Source of the DNA: JBBROS01 sp965213855
GTDB lineage: Bacteria > Pseudomonadota > Alphaproteobacteria > Acetobacterales > Acetobacteraceae
Assembly (NCBI GenBank): GCA_965213855.1
Contig: CBDCAA010000011.1
Coordinates: 806,001-870,000 of the forward strand
DNA: 64,000 nucleotides
Direction: 5' to 3'
Positions 45,966 to 54,725 of this stretch are shown piece after piece. The translations under genes and the position numbers were made by a program. The notes under the pieces were generated by a model. That model made no database searches and was not told where the DNA came from. It saw nothing but the letters and a program-made list of their open reading frames with translations. Positions within the stretch are counted from its first letter, which is position 1; the number at the start of each line of letters is the position of its first letter.

Positions 45966-47445
45966 GGGGTCCGTCATCGATTTCGGGAACGCGCATGACG
46001 CGGCGGTGGCGCGAGACCTCGAGCTGCTCGGGCTGCCGCCGAAGCCGTGGATCCCGGGGCGGGCGGGGCCGGGCGGTGCGCCTGTGCTCGATGTGGCCGT
46101 GATCGGCGCCGGCATGTACGGCATCGCCGCCGCAGCCGCATTATGGCTGAAGGGGATCCATCGTGTGGTCATGCTGGACCGCGCGCCGGCGGGCCAGGAA
46201 GGGCCGTGGGTCACCTATGCCCGGATGCAGACGCTGCGCAGCCCGAAGCATTTGCCTGGTGTGGCCCTCGGCATCCCCTCGCTGACGTTCCGAGCCTGGT
46301 TCGAGGCCCGGTTCGGCGGCGCCGCCTGGGCGGCGCTGGGCAAGATCCCGAACGGCATGTGGCAGGACTACCTGACCTGGGTCCGCACCGTGCTGGGCCT
46401 GCCGCTCTGCAGCGGCGCCGACGTGCGGCGGATCGAGCCGGAGGCGGACCTGGTCGCACTGACGGTTGCCGAGGCCGGGCAGGAGCGGCGGGTCTACGCC
46501 CGGCGCGTGGTGCTTGCGAACGGACGCGCCGGGCTTGGCCATGCCATACCGTCCTTCGTCGATCCGGCGCTCGTCGATCCGGCGCTCTGGCCGGGCCGTG
46601 CCGCGCACACCGGCGAGGCGATCGACTTCGCAGCGCTTCGCGGCCGCCGGGTCGCCGTCATCGGTGCCGGCCCGTCGGCCTGGGACAACGCGGCGACCGC
46701 GCTGGAGCAGGGCGCCGCGCGCGTCGACATGTATGTGCGCCGTGCCACGCTGCCGCAGGTCAACAAGGGCCGCGGTTCGGCGACCCCGGGCTTCTTCGAA
46801 GGCTGGGGCAGCCTGCCGGCCGACGAGCGTTGGTCGTTAATGGTCTATCTGCACGAGGTGCAGTCCCCGCCGCCGCATGAGAGCGTGCTGCGCACCCTGC
46901 GGCATCCCGGATTCCACATCCATTTCGCCACGTCGCTGCAGGCGGCGCGGCCGGAGGGGGACGGCGTCAGCGTGCTGCTTTCCGATGGCGGGGCGGCGAC
47001 GATCGACTTCCTGATCCTGGGCACCGGGTTCGGCGTCGACCTGCGCCGGATGCCGGAGCTTGCCGGCGTTGCCCGGCACATCGCCACCTGGGCCGACCGC
47101 TACACGCCGCCGCCCCTGCTCGAGCGGGCGGAGCTGGGCGCTTACCCCTGGCTCGGCGACGGCTTCGAGCTGCAGGAACGTGAACCCGGCGGCTGTCCTG
47201 GCCTCCCGCGGATCCACGCTTTCACCCATGCGGCCGCGCTCAGCCTGGGGGCGGTCGCCTCCGACATACCCGGCGTGTCAACCGGCGCCGAACGGCTCGC
47301 GCATGCCATCGCCGCGGCCTTTTTCACCGAAGACGCCCGGCCGATCCGGGCGGCGCTGGAGGCGTTCGACGAGCCCGAGCTGGAGAGCACGCCGTTCTTC
47401 GTCCCCGGTGCGCTGCGGCAGCCTAGAACCGCAGCCGCGTGCTGA
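45958..47445 (+). CDS. FAD/NAD(P)-binding oxidoreductase (flavin monooxygenase-like)
   Basis: A 495-residue protein with two dinucleotide folds: AVIGAGMYGIAAAAALWLKG (near residue 49) for FAD and VAVIGAGPSAWDNAATALEQG (near residue 232) for NAD(P)H. This two-fold layout and WVTYARMQTLRSPKHL fit the class B flavoprotein monooxygenases / cytidine-type oxidoreductases; the strict FMO or BVMO fingerprint is not obvious. The ATG at 45958 overlaps the LysR stop by 8 bp. Its 3' end overlaps the convergent FadL gene by 23 bp. Confidence 0.83.
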   Translation: MPEGSVIDFGNAHDAAVARDLELLGLPPKPWIPGRAGPGGAPVLDVAVIGAGMYGIAAAAALWLKGIHRVVMLDRAPAGQEGPWVTYARMQTLRSPKHLPGVALGIPSLTFRAWFEARFGGAAWAALGKIPNGMWQDYLTWVRTVLGLPLCSGADVRRIEPEADLVALTVAEAGQERRVYARRVVLANGRAGLGHAIPSFVDPALVDPALWPGRAAHTGEAIDFAALRGRRVAVIGAGPSAWDNAATALEQGAARVDMYVRRATLPQVNKGRGSATPGFFEGWGSLPADERWSLMVYLHEVQSPPPHESVLRTLRHPGFHIHFATSLQAARPEGDGVSVLLSDGGAATIDFLILGTGFGVDLRRMPELAGVARHIATWADRYTPPPLLERAELGAYPWLGDGFELQEREPGGCPGLPRIHAFTHAAALSLGAVASDIPGVSTGAERLAHAIAAAFFTEDARPIRAALEAFDEPELESTPFFVPGALRQPRTAAAC

Positions 47446-48742
47446 CGGAGCCGATATCGACGGCGTTGTTGAACGAGCCGGTCAGCACGTCGCCGGTCAC
47501 GGCCGTTTCTCGAACACGGCTGTTCCGGACGAACAGGTGGGCGTAGCCCACGTCGACCGTCATCTGCGGCAGCACCTCGACGCTGACGCCGGCGGCGAGC
47601 CAGATGCGGCTCTGGTCCGGTATCCGCGCCGTTCGATAGACGTTCGAGACGGGGGTGCTGTCGTATGCCGTGCCGCCGCGCAGGGTCAGCCGGTCGTTCA
47701 CCCGGTAGCTCGCGCCGAGCGAGACGAACACGCTGTCGTGGAACCGCTCGGGGGTGGAATTCACCAAGATGCCGTCGTTGCGGAAGGCGTTGAGGGTCTT
47801 GAACTGCGACCAGTTGGTCCAGGTCGCCTCGGCATAGCCAGTCCAGTTCGGGCCGAACCCCTGTGTCAGGCCCAGGCTGGCGGTGTCCGGCAGAACCACC
47901 TTGGTCGAGCCCGGGGAGCTGCGGAATGCGGGGCTGGTGGCGAGCGGCGCGGGGACGGCGATGTCGACCGTTCCCGTGAAGTCGTGCTGCACGCGGGACC
48001 GGTAGGTGAGGCCGACGCTGGTTTGCCGGCCGGGTTGCGCCAGCACGCCGAGATTGTAGCCGAACGACCAGTTGTCGCCTTGCAGCCTAAAGTAGCCGTC
48101 CGGAAGCGGCACGGGCCGCCCGACGATCCGTGCGGCGAGCGCCGAGCTGTCGAGCGCGTTGCTGAAGTCCGCACGGCCATACTGCGCGGACATGCCGGCA
48201 CCGACCGAGAGCCAGGGCGCGATCTGGTAGGCGACGGCGGGATTGATGTTGATCGTCTCGAGGATGCTTTTGTCGGCCTGGTAGCGCCCGACGAAGCCGG
48301 GCCCGTAGGTGGTCGACAAGCCAAACGGCGCCGTGAGCGCGAGGCCGACGGCGAGGTCGGGCGTGATCCTGCTGGTAATGAAGCCATGCGGAACCAGCGC
48401 CGCATTCCCGCCGTTGCGGTTGTCGAACCCGGCGTTAGGCTGTCCGAAGGCGTTGGCCGACGCGCCGTGGAATGTCGTTTGCAGGCCCACGATGCTGCCG
48501 CCGAGCTGGATCTGGAGCCCGGGCAGGCGGATCATGCCGGCCGGGTTGTCGAACACGGTGCTGGGCGTCTGCGCCGAAGAGACGGACCCGGCGAACGCGG
48601 TCCCGACGCCGATCGCGCTGTCCTCGCGGATCTGGAAGGCTGCGGCGAGGGCTGCGGGCGAGACGACGGACGCGCATGGAACCAAGGCCCAGGCGAACAG
48701 GCGGAGTGTGACGAGGCGTGCTGCACGGACGTCAGCGGCCAC
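47423..48742 (-). CDS. FadL / OmpP1-family outer membrane channel
   Basis: A 439-residue beta-barrel with a signal peptide (to about residue 35, ALAA) and a mature start AFQIREDSAIGVGTAFAG like FadL proteins, which take up long-chain fatty acids or aromatic hydrocarbons. NPAGMIRLPG is a family mark, and the last residue is Phe (VSTRLRF), as outer-membrane barrels require. The start is a GTG at 48742. It lies next to the DSF locus, whose signal is a fatty acid; a link is only a thought. Confidence 0.87.
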   Translation of the reverse strand: MAADVRAARLVTLRLFAWALVPCASVVSPAALAAAFQIREDSAIGVGTAFAGSVSSAQTPSTVFDNPAGMIRLPGLQIQLGGSIVGLQTTFHGASANAFGQPNAGFDNRNGGNAALVPHGFITSRITPDLAVGLALTAPFGLSTTYGPGFVGRYQADKSILETININPAVAYQIAPWLSVGAGMSAQYGRADFSNALDSSALAARIVGRPVPLPDGYFRLQGDNWSFGYNLGVLAQPGRQTSVGLTYRSRVQHDFTGTVDIAVPAPLATSPAFRSSPGSTKVVLPDTASLGLTQGFGPNWTGYAEATWTNWSQFKTLNAFRNDGILVNSTPERFHDSVFVSLGASYRVNDRLTLRGGTAYDSTPVSNVYRTARIPDQSRIWLAAGVSVEVLPQMTVDVGYAHLFVRNSRVRETAVTGDVLTGSFNNAVDIGSVSTRLRF

Positions 48743-49048
48743 GGGTAGAGCCTGACTGCATCCGTTCTCAGCCCCTGTCGGTTATCACGGTTGCGGCCGG
48801 ATCACTCGTCGGGCCGCTCATCCATTAACTTATAACGGTCGGGAAATCGATCATTCTGCGAGTGGGCCGTTGCGAAGGCGTTGCGGTCGGCCGATAGGGA
48901 CGAAGTGAGGTGGGCTGGCACACACACAAGCGAGCGTGTAAAAATTGAGACAAAATATGACACCTTCTAACGAGGCGATCAACGATCCGCTTACGACGCT
49001 TCGGGCCGCCGTGTTAGATTTCCTGACATCAAGGTCGGGACGCACGTG
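48743..49048. other. Intergenic region with a possible promoter of the rpf operon
   Basis: 306 bp between the divergent fadL-like and REC-PAS-GGDEF-EAL genes, more AT-rich than its surroundings. TTGAGA (48945-48950) and TAACGA (48968-48973) are 17 bp apart and could drive the rpf operon. On the other strand, the AT-rich stretch near 48825-48840 could serve the fadL-like gene. No gene, repeat or clear Clp-type palindrome was found here. Confidence 0.4.
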
Positions 49049-51160
49049 ATGGCGCTGGTTGTGGTTGTTGATGATCGTATCACGAACCGGACAATCTTTT
49101 CTCGTCTGGCCGGCTCCATCGAGACGGGTGCGTCGGTCGTCGCCTTCAGCGATCCGTTCGAGGTTCTGACCTGGGTCGAGACGAACGCGCCCGACCTGAT
49201 CATCACCGACTACAAGATGCCCGGGCTGGACGGGGCCGAGTTCGTTCGCCGGATCCGCGCGCTGCCGGCGAGCGCCGATGTGCCCGTCATCGTCATCACC
49301 GCCTACGAGGACCGCGAGTTCCGGCTGCGCGCGCTCGAGGCTGGCGCGACCGATTTCTTGCAGAGCCCGGTCGACCACCAGGAGTTCGTGACCCGCGGCC
49401 GCAACATCCTCAAGCTCGGGCAGCAGCAGCGGATCATCCGCTCGAAGGCCGAAGCGCTGCAGATCGAACTGAGCCGGAGCGAGGAATCGCTCGAGACGAC
49501 CATCCGCGACAGCACGCTCCGCCTGCTGCAGGTGATCGACACGATCCCGGCCCTGATCAGCGCGTCGGACCACGAGGGGCGGCAGGTGTTCGAGAACCGC
49601 CATAGCCTGGCGGTCTTGCCGCGCCCGGCCCCGGGACGGCCGGTGCTGCAGGAGCGTGACCGCCAGATCCTGCAAGGGGCGTTGCCGATGCTTCGCTACG
49701 AGGAGGACATCCAGGACGGGGAGATGAAGGTTCGCACGCTGCTGACCAGCAAGTATCCGCTGCATGACGGCACCGGCGCCGTGCGCCACGTGCTGACCAC
49801 GTCGTTCGACATCTCCGAACGCAAGCAGGCCGAACGCGCGCTCGAACACCTGGCGCACCACGATGCGCTGACGCAGTTGCCGAACCGGCTCCGCCTCTAT
49901 GCGGAGCTGAACGAGGAATTGGCCGAGTTGGCGAACCCGGACCGCACGGGCCACCCCGGCTTCGCCCTCCACCTCATCGATCTCGACCGCTTCAAGGGGA
50001 TCAACGACGGCTTCGGCCACCACCATGGGGACACGCTGCTGAAGGAGATCGGCGCCCGGCTCCTGCGCGAGGTCGGGCCTGGGGACACGGTGGCGCGCCT
50101 GGGTGGAGACGAGTTCGCGATCATGCAGCGCTCGGTCACGAGCCCGGATGGGGCCGGGCAACTCGCGCAGCGGGTGATCGCGGCGGTCGCCGAGCCGTTC
50201 TTCATCGAAAGCTATCGCGCGACGATCGGCGCCAGCGTCGGCATCACGCTGGCGCCGGCCGACGCCTGCGCGGCCGACCAACTGCTCAAGAACGCGGACC
50301 TGGCCATGTATCGCGCCAAGCGCGAGGGGCGCGGCTGCGCCCGCTTCTTCGCGCCCGAGATGCAGGTCGTCGCGCGGGACACGGTCGTGCTCGAGATCGA
50401 ACTGCGTCAGGGCATCGGCAAGGGCGAGCTCGTGCTTCACTACCAGCCCCAGGTCGACCTCTGGACCCAGGCGATCGTGGGCGCAGAGTCGCTGTTGCGG
50501 TGGGACCGGCCGGAGCAGGGGCTGCTGATGCCGGGCAGCTTCCTGCCGCTGGCCGAAGAGACTGGCCTGATCGTATCCATCGACCAATGGGTGCTGGAGG
50601 AGGCGTGCCGGCAGGCCGCCGCCTGGGCCACCGCGGGCAAGCCCGTGATGGTCGGCGTGAACATGTCCGCCGCGACTTTCAAGACCGAAAGCGTGCTTCC
50701 CTTCGTCGTCGAGACGCTGAAGCGCACCGGCCTCGATCCCCACTTGCTCGAGCTCGAGCTGACGGAGGGGACACTGATGGAGAGCGAGCACGACATCGTC
50801 GCCGAGCTGCATGCATTGCGGAAGCTCGGCGTGCGGATCGCGGTCGACGATTTCGGCACGGGCTATTCGTCATTGGCCTACCTGCAGCGCCTACCGATCG
50901 ACCGGCTCAAGATCGACCGGTCGTTCGTGCAGGGCTTCGGCGCGGAGGCGAACGGGTCCGCGATCGTCCAGGCGATCGTGGGCATCGGGCGCAGCCTTGC
51001 GATGGAGGTGCTGGCCGAGGGCGTCGAGACGCCGGCCCAGCTCGGCCGCGTCCGGGAGGATGGCTGCCGCTATGCCCAGGGCTTCTACCTCGGCCGCCCG
51101 GTTCCGGCGGCGCAGTTCGTCCACGACTCGGTCCGGCCGTCCGAAACGCTGATCGCATGA
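49049..51160 (+). CDS. RpfG-like response regulator with PAS-GGDEF-EAL output
   Basis: 703 residues. REC domain 1-125 with acidic pocket DD (8-9) and phosphate site Asp54 (IITDYKMP); the usual conserved Lys is replaced, since the loop reads LQSPVD rather than LxKPxD. A coiled linker follows, then PAS (about 155-262, ending DISERKQ), GGDEF intact at 352-356, and EAL with Glu480 present but the triad as ESL. The other EAL residues (VNMSAATF, LELELTEG, DDFGTGYS, KIDRSF, EGVET) are present. The REC sequence resembles RpfG, but the output is not HD-GYP. The stop overlaps the rpfC ATG (ATGA), so the two form a translationally coupled sensor-regulator pair. GTG at 49046 is an alternative start. Confidence 0.9.
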   Translation: MALVVVVDDRITNRTIFSRLAGSIETGASVVAFSDPFEVLTWVETNAPDLIITDYKMPGLDGAEFVRRIRALPASADVPVIVITAYEDREFRLRALEAGATDFLQSPVDHQEFVTRGRNILKLGQQQRIIRSKAEALQIELSRSEESLETTIRDSTLRLLQVIDTIPALISASDHEGRQVFENRHSLAVLPRPAPGRPVLQERDRQILQGALPMLRYEEDIQDGEMKVRTLLTSKYPLHDGTGAVRHVLTTSFDISERKQAERALEHLAHHDALTQLPNRLRLYAELNEELAELANPDRTGHPGFALHLIDLDRFKGINDGFGHHHGDTLLKEIGARLLREVGPGDTVARLGGDEFAIMQRSVTSPDGAGQLAQRVIAAVAEPFFIESYRATIGASVGITLAPADACAADQLLKNADLAMYRAKREGRGCARFFAPEMQVVARDTVVLEIELRQGIGKGELVLHYQPQVDLWTQAIVGAESLLRWDRPEQGLLMPGSFLPLAEETGLIVSIDQWVLEEACRQAAAWATAGKPVMVGVNMSAATFKTESVLPFVVETLKRTGLDPHLLELELTEGTLMESEHDIVAELHALRKLGVRIAVDDFGTGYSSLAYLQRLPIDRLKIDRSFVQGFGAEANGSAIVQAIVGIGRSLAMEVLAEGVETPAQLGRVREDGCRYAQGFYLGRPVPAAQFVHDSVRPSETLIA

Positions 51161-53649
51161 GTACAAGGCCAGGGCGCGCCCGGGAGCCCCGCCGGCATCC
51201 GGGCGGCGAGGATGCTTCAACGCTGCCATTGGCCCGGCAGTTCTGGCGCGCGCTAACGCCAGAGCTGCGTGGCGAGTACGCCATGTCGGTGAACCGCATC
51301 ACCTTCGGCTGCATCATGCTGGTCTCGACCTGGCTGCTGGGCAACTCGCTGCCGTTCGAGCGCTGGGCGCCGTGGATCCTGAGCTGGATCGGCCTCAGCA
51401 TCGGGTTGCTGGCGTCTCTCGTGCTGCTGCCCGCGGCCGGCGTGTTGCGCCGCAGCCTCGCAATCGTGGTCGACGTGGCCGGGACGACCATCCTGCTGAC
51501 GGCAGGGGGCGAGGCGACTGCCTTCCTCTATGTCGTCTATCACTGGATCATCATCGGCAACGGCTTCCGCTTCGGGGGCAAGTACACCGTCGCGGGCTCG
51601 ATCGTCAGCATCGCCGGGTTCTCGCTCGTCATCTCAAGCGACTCGTTCTGGCGGGAGCATTCGAGCCTTTCGCTCGGGCTGCTGTCCGGGCTGGTCGTGC
51701 TGCCGGCTTACTCCTTCGTGTTGATCCGCCAGCTCACGAAGGCGCGCCAGCAGGCCGAGCGGGCCGACCAGGCCAAGAGCCTGTTCCTGGCCAGCATCAG
51801 CCACGAGTTGCGTACCCCGCTCAACGCCATCATCGGCACGGCCGAGCTGCTCAGCGGCACGCGCCTGGACCGGGCGCAGGCCGAGATGGTCGCCACCATC
51901 GACACCGCCGCGGACGGCCAGTTGTCGTTGATCCAGGACGTGCTGTCGTTCTCGAGCATCGAGGCCGGGCAGGGCCAGGTGAACGTGGCGCCGTTCGACC
52001 TGGTCGCCCTGTTCGGCGCCGTGCGTGCGGTGATCGCGCCCGCGGTGCGCAAGAAGGGCCTGCTGTTCAACTGCTTCATCTCAGCCCGCACGCCGCTCCA
52101 GCTCCTGGGCGACGAGAGGCGGCTGCGCGAGGTGCTGCTAAACATCTGCAGCAACGCGGTGAAATTCACGCCCACCGGCTCGATCACGCTCGCCGCCGAT
52201 GGCCTCGATGAGGGCGACGGATTGGTGCAGCTTCGGTTCGAGGTCGTCGATACCGGCATCGGCATCAAGCCGGAGGCGCAGGCGAGGATCTTCGAGCTGT
52301 TCACCCAGGCGGACGAGACCGTGTTGGACCGGTTCGGCGGCACCGGGCTGGGTCTGGCGCTCTGCGAGCGGCAAGTCGCGCTGATGGGCGGCTCGATCGG
52401 CGTCTTCAGCCTTCCGGAGCGGGGCAGCACGTTCTGGATCACGCTCGAATTGTCCCGTGCAAGCACCCCGGAGCCGGACAGTCCGCCCGTTCGCCTGCTG
52501 CCGGTGTTGAACGATCCGGAATGGCGCCGGACGGCCGAGTCGCTGGCGGCGCTGTTCCCGGCGGCCGACGACGCACCGGTGGTCGCGCTGGTCGAGCCAG
52601 GCAACGAGCACCTGATCCCGCCCGGCACCGACGCTTTGATCGAGGTGGTCGCCCTCATCTCCGCCCACATCCCGCCCCGGACCGTCCGGGAGCGCTATTC
52701 GACGATGCTGGACCGGCACTCGCCGCCGCAGGAGTGGCGACGCGCCGTCCGGATCGCCGGGGCGATGCGGAGGCTGTCACCCGGATCGACAACCGGGCCG
52801 AGGCTTGCGGGGGTGCCGGACCCGGCAGCGGCCGCCGCACTCGTCGGGTTGCGCGTGCTGGTGGCCGACGACAACGCCATCAACCGGTCGATCATGGCCG
52901 AGGTGCTGAAACATGCCGGGATCGCGGCCGTCTTCGCCACCGATGGCGAACAGGCGTTGGCGATCCTCACGGAGAGCGTCGTCGATGTGGCGCTGCTCGA
53001 CGTCAACATGCCGGTGATGACCGGTATCGAGCTGGCCAAGCTGTATGCGTTCTCGATCCTGGGCGGCCCGAGCACACCGTTGATCGCCCTGACCGCGGAC
53101 GCAACCGCGGCGACCCGGGAGCAGTGCCTCCAGGCGGGCATGGTCGCGTGCCTGACGAAGCCGGTCCGCACCGCGGAGCTGCTGCAAGCGCTCGCGGCCG
53201 CGGCGCCGGCCCGGACGCTGCCCGCGATCGCGCCCGTGGCGTCCAGCCCGGCCCCACCCGTGGCGGCGACGGTCGACGTGGCGGCCCTGGCCGCGCTGGA
53301 CGACCTGGGCGGACCGGAATTCGTCGCCCGTCTGGTCAACGACTTCGAGCGCGAGGGGCTATTGATCCTCGGCGAGGTCGAGGTGGCGTGCCTGATGCGG
53401 GACGTCCATCTGTTCCGCGGCGCGACGCATTCGTTCGCCAGCATTTCGTCCAACATGGGCGCGGCCCGGATCGCGGCGTTGTGCTCGCGTTGGCAGCACA
53501 TCACCGAGGCGGAGTTCATGGCGACCCAGGGCGACATGCTGGGGCTGCTCCGAACCGTCTGGAGCGAGACCTGCATCGGGTTCGAACGCGCGGCCCGCCC
53601 CTACGCGGAGCTCCAGCCCGGCTGGCAGCCCGGCGCCGCGGACCGCTGA
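51157..53649 (+). CDS. rpfC: RpfC-like hybrid sensor histidine kinase (DSF receptor)
   Basis: 830 residues in the domain order of Xanthomonas RpfC. Five predicted membrane helices (about 45-190) include the hallmark IGNGFRFGGKY; then HisKA with His216 (SISHELRTP), HATPase with CSNAVKF, DTGIGI and GTGLGL, a receiver with Asp615 (LLDVNMP) and Lys668, and a C-terminal Hpt with His758 (GATHSFAS). The Hpt lacks the usual Lys after the His. It would sense DSF and phosphorylate the REC protein encoded just upstream. The ATG overlaps the upstream stop by 4 bp. A linker with a degenerate receiver-like stretch lies at about 445-545. Confidence 0.88.
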   Translation: MSTRPGRAREPRRHPGGEDASTLPLARQFWRALTPELRGEYAMSVNRITFGCIMLVSTWLLGNSLPFERWAPWILSWIGLSIGLLASLVLLPAAGVLRRSLAIVVDVAGTTILLTAGGEATAFLYVVYHWIIIGNGFRFGGKYTVAGSIVSIAGFSLVISSDSFWREHSSLSLGLLSGLVVLPAYSFVLIRQLTKARQQAERADQAKSLFLASISHELRTPLNAIIGTAELLSGTRLDRAQAEMVATIDTAADGQLSLIQDVLSFSSIEAGQGQVNVAPFDLVALFGAVRAVIAPAVRKKGLLFNCFISARTPLQLLGDERRLREVLLNICSNAVKFTPTGSITLAADGLDEGDGLVQLRFEVVDTGIGIKPEAQARIFELFTQADETVLDRFGGTGLGLALCERQVALMGGSIGVFSLPERGSTFWITLELSRASTPEPDSPPVRLLPVLNDPEWRRTAESLAALFPAADDAPVVALVEPGNEHLIPPGTDALIEVVALISAHIPPRTVRERYSTMLDRHSPPQEWRRAVRIAGAMRRLSPGSTTGPRLAGVPDPAAAAALVGLRVLVADDNAINRSIMAEVLKHAGIAAVFATDGEQALAILTESVVDVALLDVNMPVMTGIELAKLYAFSILGGPSTPLIALTADATAATREQCLQAGMVACLTKPVRTAELLQALAAAAPARTLPAIAPVASSPAPPVAATVDVAALAALDDLGGPEFVARLVNDFEREGLLILGEVEVACLMRDVHLFRGATHSFASISSNMGAARIAALCSRWQHITEAEFMATQGDMLGLLRTVWSETCIGFERAARPYAELQPGWQPGAADR

Positions 53650-53691
53650 CCGTCGTGACAGGCAGGCCGGTCCCGCGCGTCCACGAGGGCG

Positions 53692-53725
53692 TCACCCGGC
53701 CGAATGATGCGAGCTGGCCGGGTGA
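53692..53725. terminator. 10-bp stem hairpin between convergent rpfC and rpfF
   Basis: Arms TCACCCGGCC (53692-53701) and GGCCGGGTGA (53716-53725) pair perfectly around a 14-base loop in the 107-bp gap between the two stop codons. It probably ends transcription from both sides. Confidence 0.6.
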
Positions 53726-53756
53726 GATGCCGTGGCCTCTGGGGTGGCAACGAGGG

Positions 53757-54725
53757 TCAGGCGGCGGCCTGCGCCGCCTGTTGCAGGGCAGGCTGGCTTA
53801 CGGCGGGCCGGCCGGGCTGGCGTAAGGTCCGATCCTGCGCCGCGACCAGGTGAGCCATCCGGCGCAGATCCTGCGTGGTGAGCGCCATCGCCGTCTCGAC
53901 CCAGACGTCGGTCACGTCGCGCAGTTCCTGGAGGCTGATGGGGCTGACCCGCCGGCGCGCCTTGTAGATCGCAGAGTGCGCGTGATGCCTCGATCCGTTC
54001 TTTGCGATATAGTCGCGAACGACGGCCTCGCCGGTGCCATCCTCGGCCAGGATGTCGACGATGCCCATGTCGTGCATCGCCTGGGCGGTGAAGACCTGTC
54101 CCGAGAGGATCATCTTCATCGCCGCATTCGACCCAATCCGCCGCGTGAGGAAGCAGTGCGCGCCCATGCCCGGAAACAGGTTCATCAACACCTCCGGCAG
54201 CCCGAACCGGGCTTTCCGCTCGGCGACCAGCAGGTCGCACGAGAGCAGGCTTTCGAAGCCGCCGCCCAGCGCTTCGCCTTGGGCCAGCCCGATCGACACG
54301 GCTCCGCCGTCGTAGCCGGTCGAGTTGCGGTAGCTGATGTCGATGCAGCTATAGGCGTATTGCCGCAAACCCTCGCGGTCGCCGCTGCGGATTTTGGCCG
54401 CGAACAGCGTCAGATCGCCGCCGAGACTGAAGATTCCCGGCACACGGGATGCGAGCACGACCCAGCCGACCGCCATCGCGCGGTCGCGTTCCCGCACGTC
54501 GGCCAGTGTGGCGATGCGCTGCTGCACATCCTGCAACTCGGCCAAGAGGGCCGCAGTGAAACTGGGCCGGCCCTGCGGGTTCATGTAGCACCAGAACGTG
54601 CGGTCTTGGACGTCGTGCACCCAATCGATGTTGGAATATTCCGGTACCGGAGGGCGGATAGCTTCGGAAATGAAGGAAGAAGCAATCGCTGTTTGTCTGG
54701 TGTGTGAAGGTGAGAAATGGGTCAT
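53757..54725 (-). CDS. rpfF: DSF synthase RpfF
   Basis: A 322-residue crotonase-fold enzyme that makes diffusible signal factor (cis-2-unsaturated fatty acids) from acyl-ACP by dehydration and thioester cleavage. Both catalytic Glu residues are present with the right 20-residue spacing: Glu158 (GGGFES) and Glu178 (FGLPEV), matching Glu141 and Glu161 of Xanthomonas RpfF. Further RpfF-type blocks: FSLGGDLTLF, NLFPGMGAH, ILSGQVFTAQ, and the C-terminal DVWVETAMAL ... DLRRMAHLVAAQ, which ordinary enoyl-CoA hydratases lack. AGGAG lies 6 bases before the ATG at 54725. About 30 extra N-terminal residues. Convergent with rpfC, as in Xanthomonas. Confidence 0.93.
   Translation of the reverse strand: MTHFSPSHTRQTAIASSFISEAIRPPVPEYSNIDWVHDVQDRTFWCYMNPQGRPSFTAALLAELQDVQQRIATLADVRERDRAMAVGWVVLASRVPGIFSLGGDLTLFAAKIRSGDREGLRQYAYSCIDISYRNSTGYDGGAVSIGLAQGEALGGGFESLLSCDLLVAERKARFGLPEVLMNLFPGMGAHCFLTRRIGSNAAMKMILSGQVFTAQAMHDMGIVDILAEDGTGEAVVRDYIAKNGSRHHAHSAIYKARRRVSPISLQELRDVTDVWVETAMALTTQDLRRMAHLVAAQDRTLRQPGRPAVSQPALQQAAQAAA

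Noticed and set aside
48743..49048. Clp/CRP-type site (TGTGA-N6-TCACA) before the rpf operon
   Set aside because: No such palindrome could be found; only a weak sigma-70-like promoter pair.
53757..54725. Ordinary enoyl-CoA hydratase
   Set aside because: The C-terminal WVETAMAL ... MAHLVAAQ block, NLFPGMGA and the RpfC-like neighbour point to RpfF rather than a beta-oxidation enzyme.
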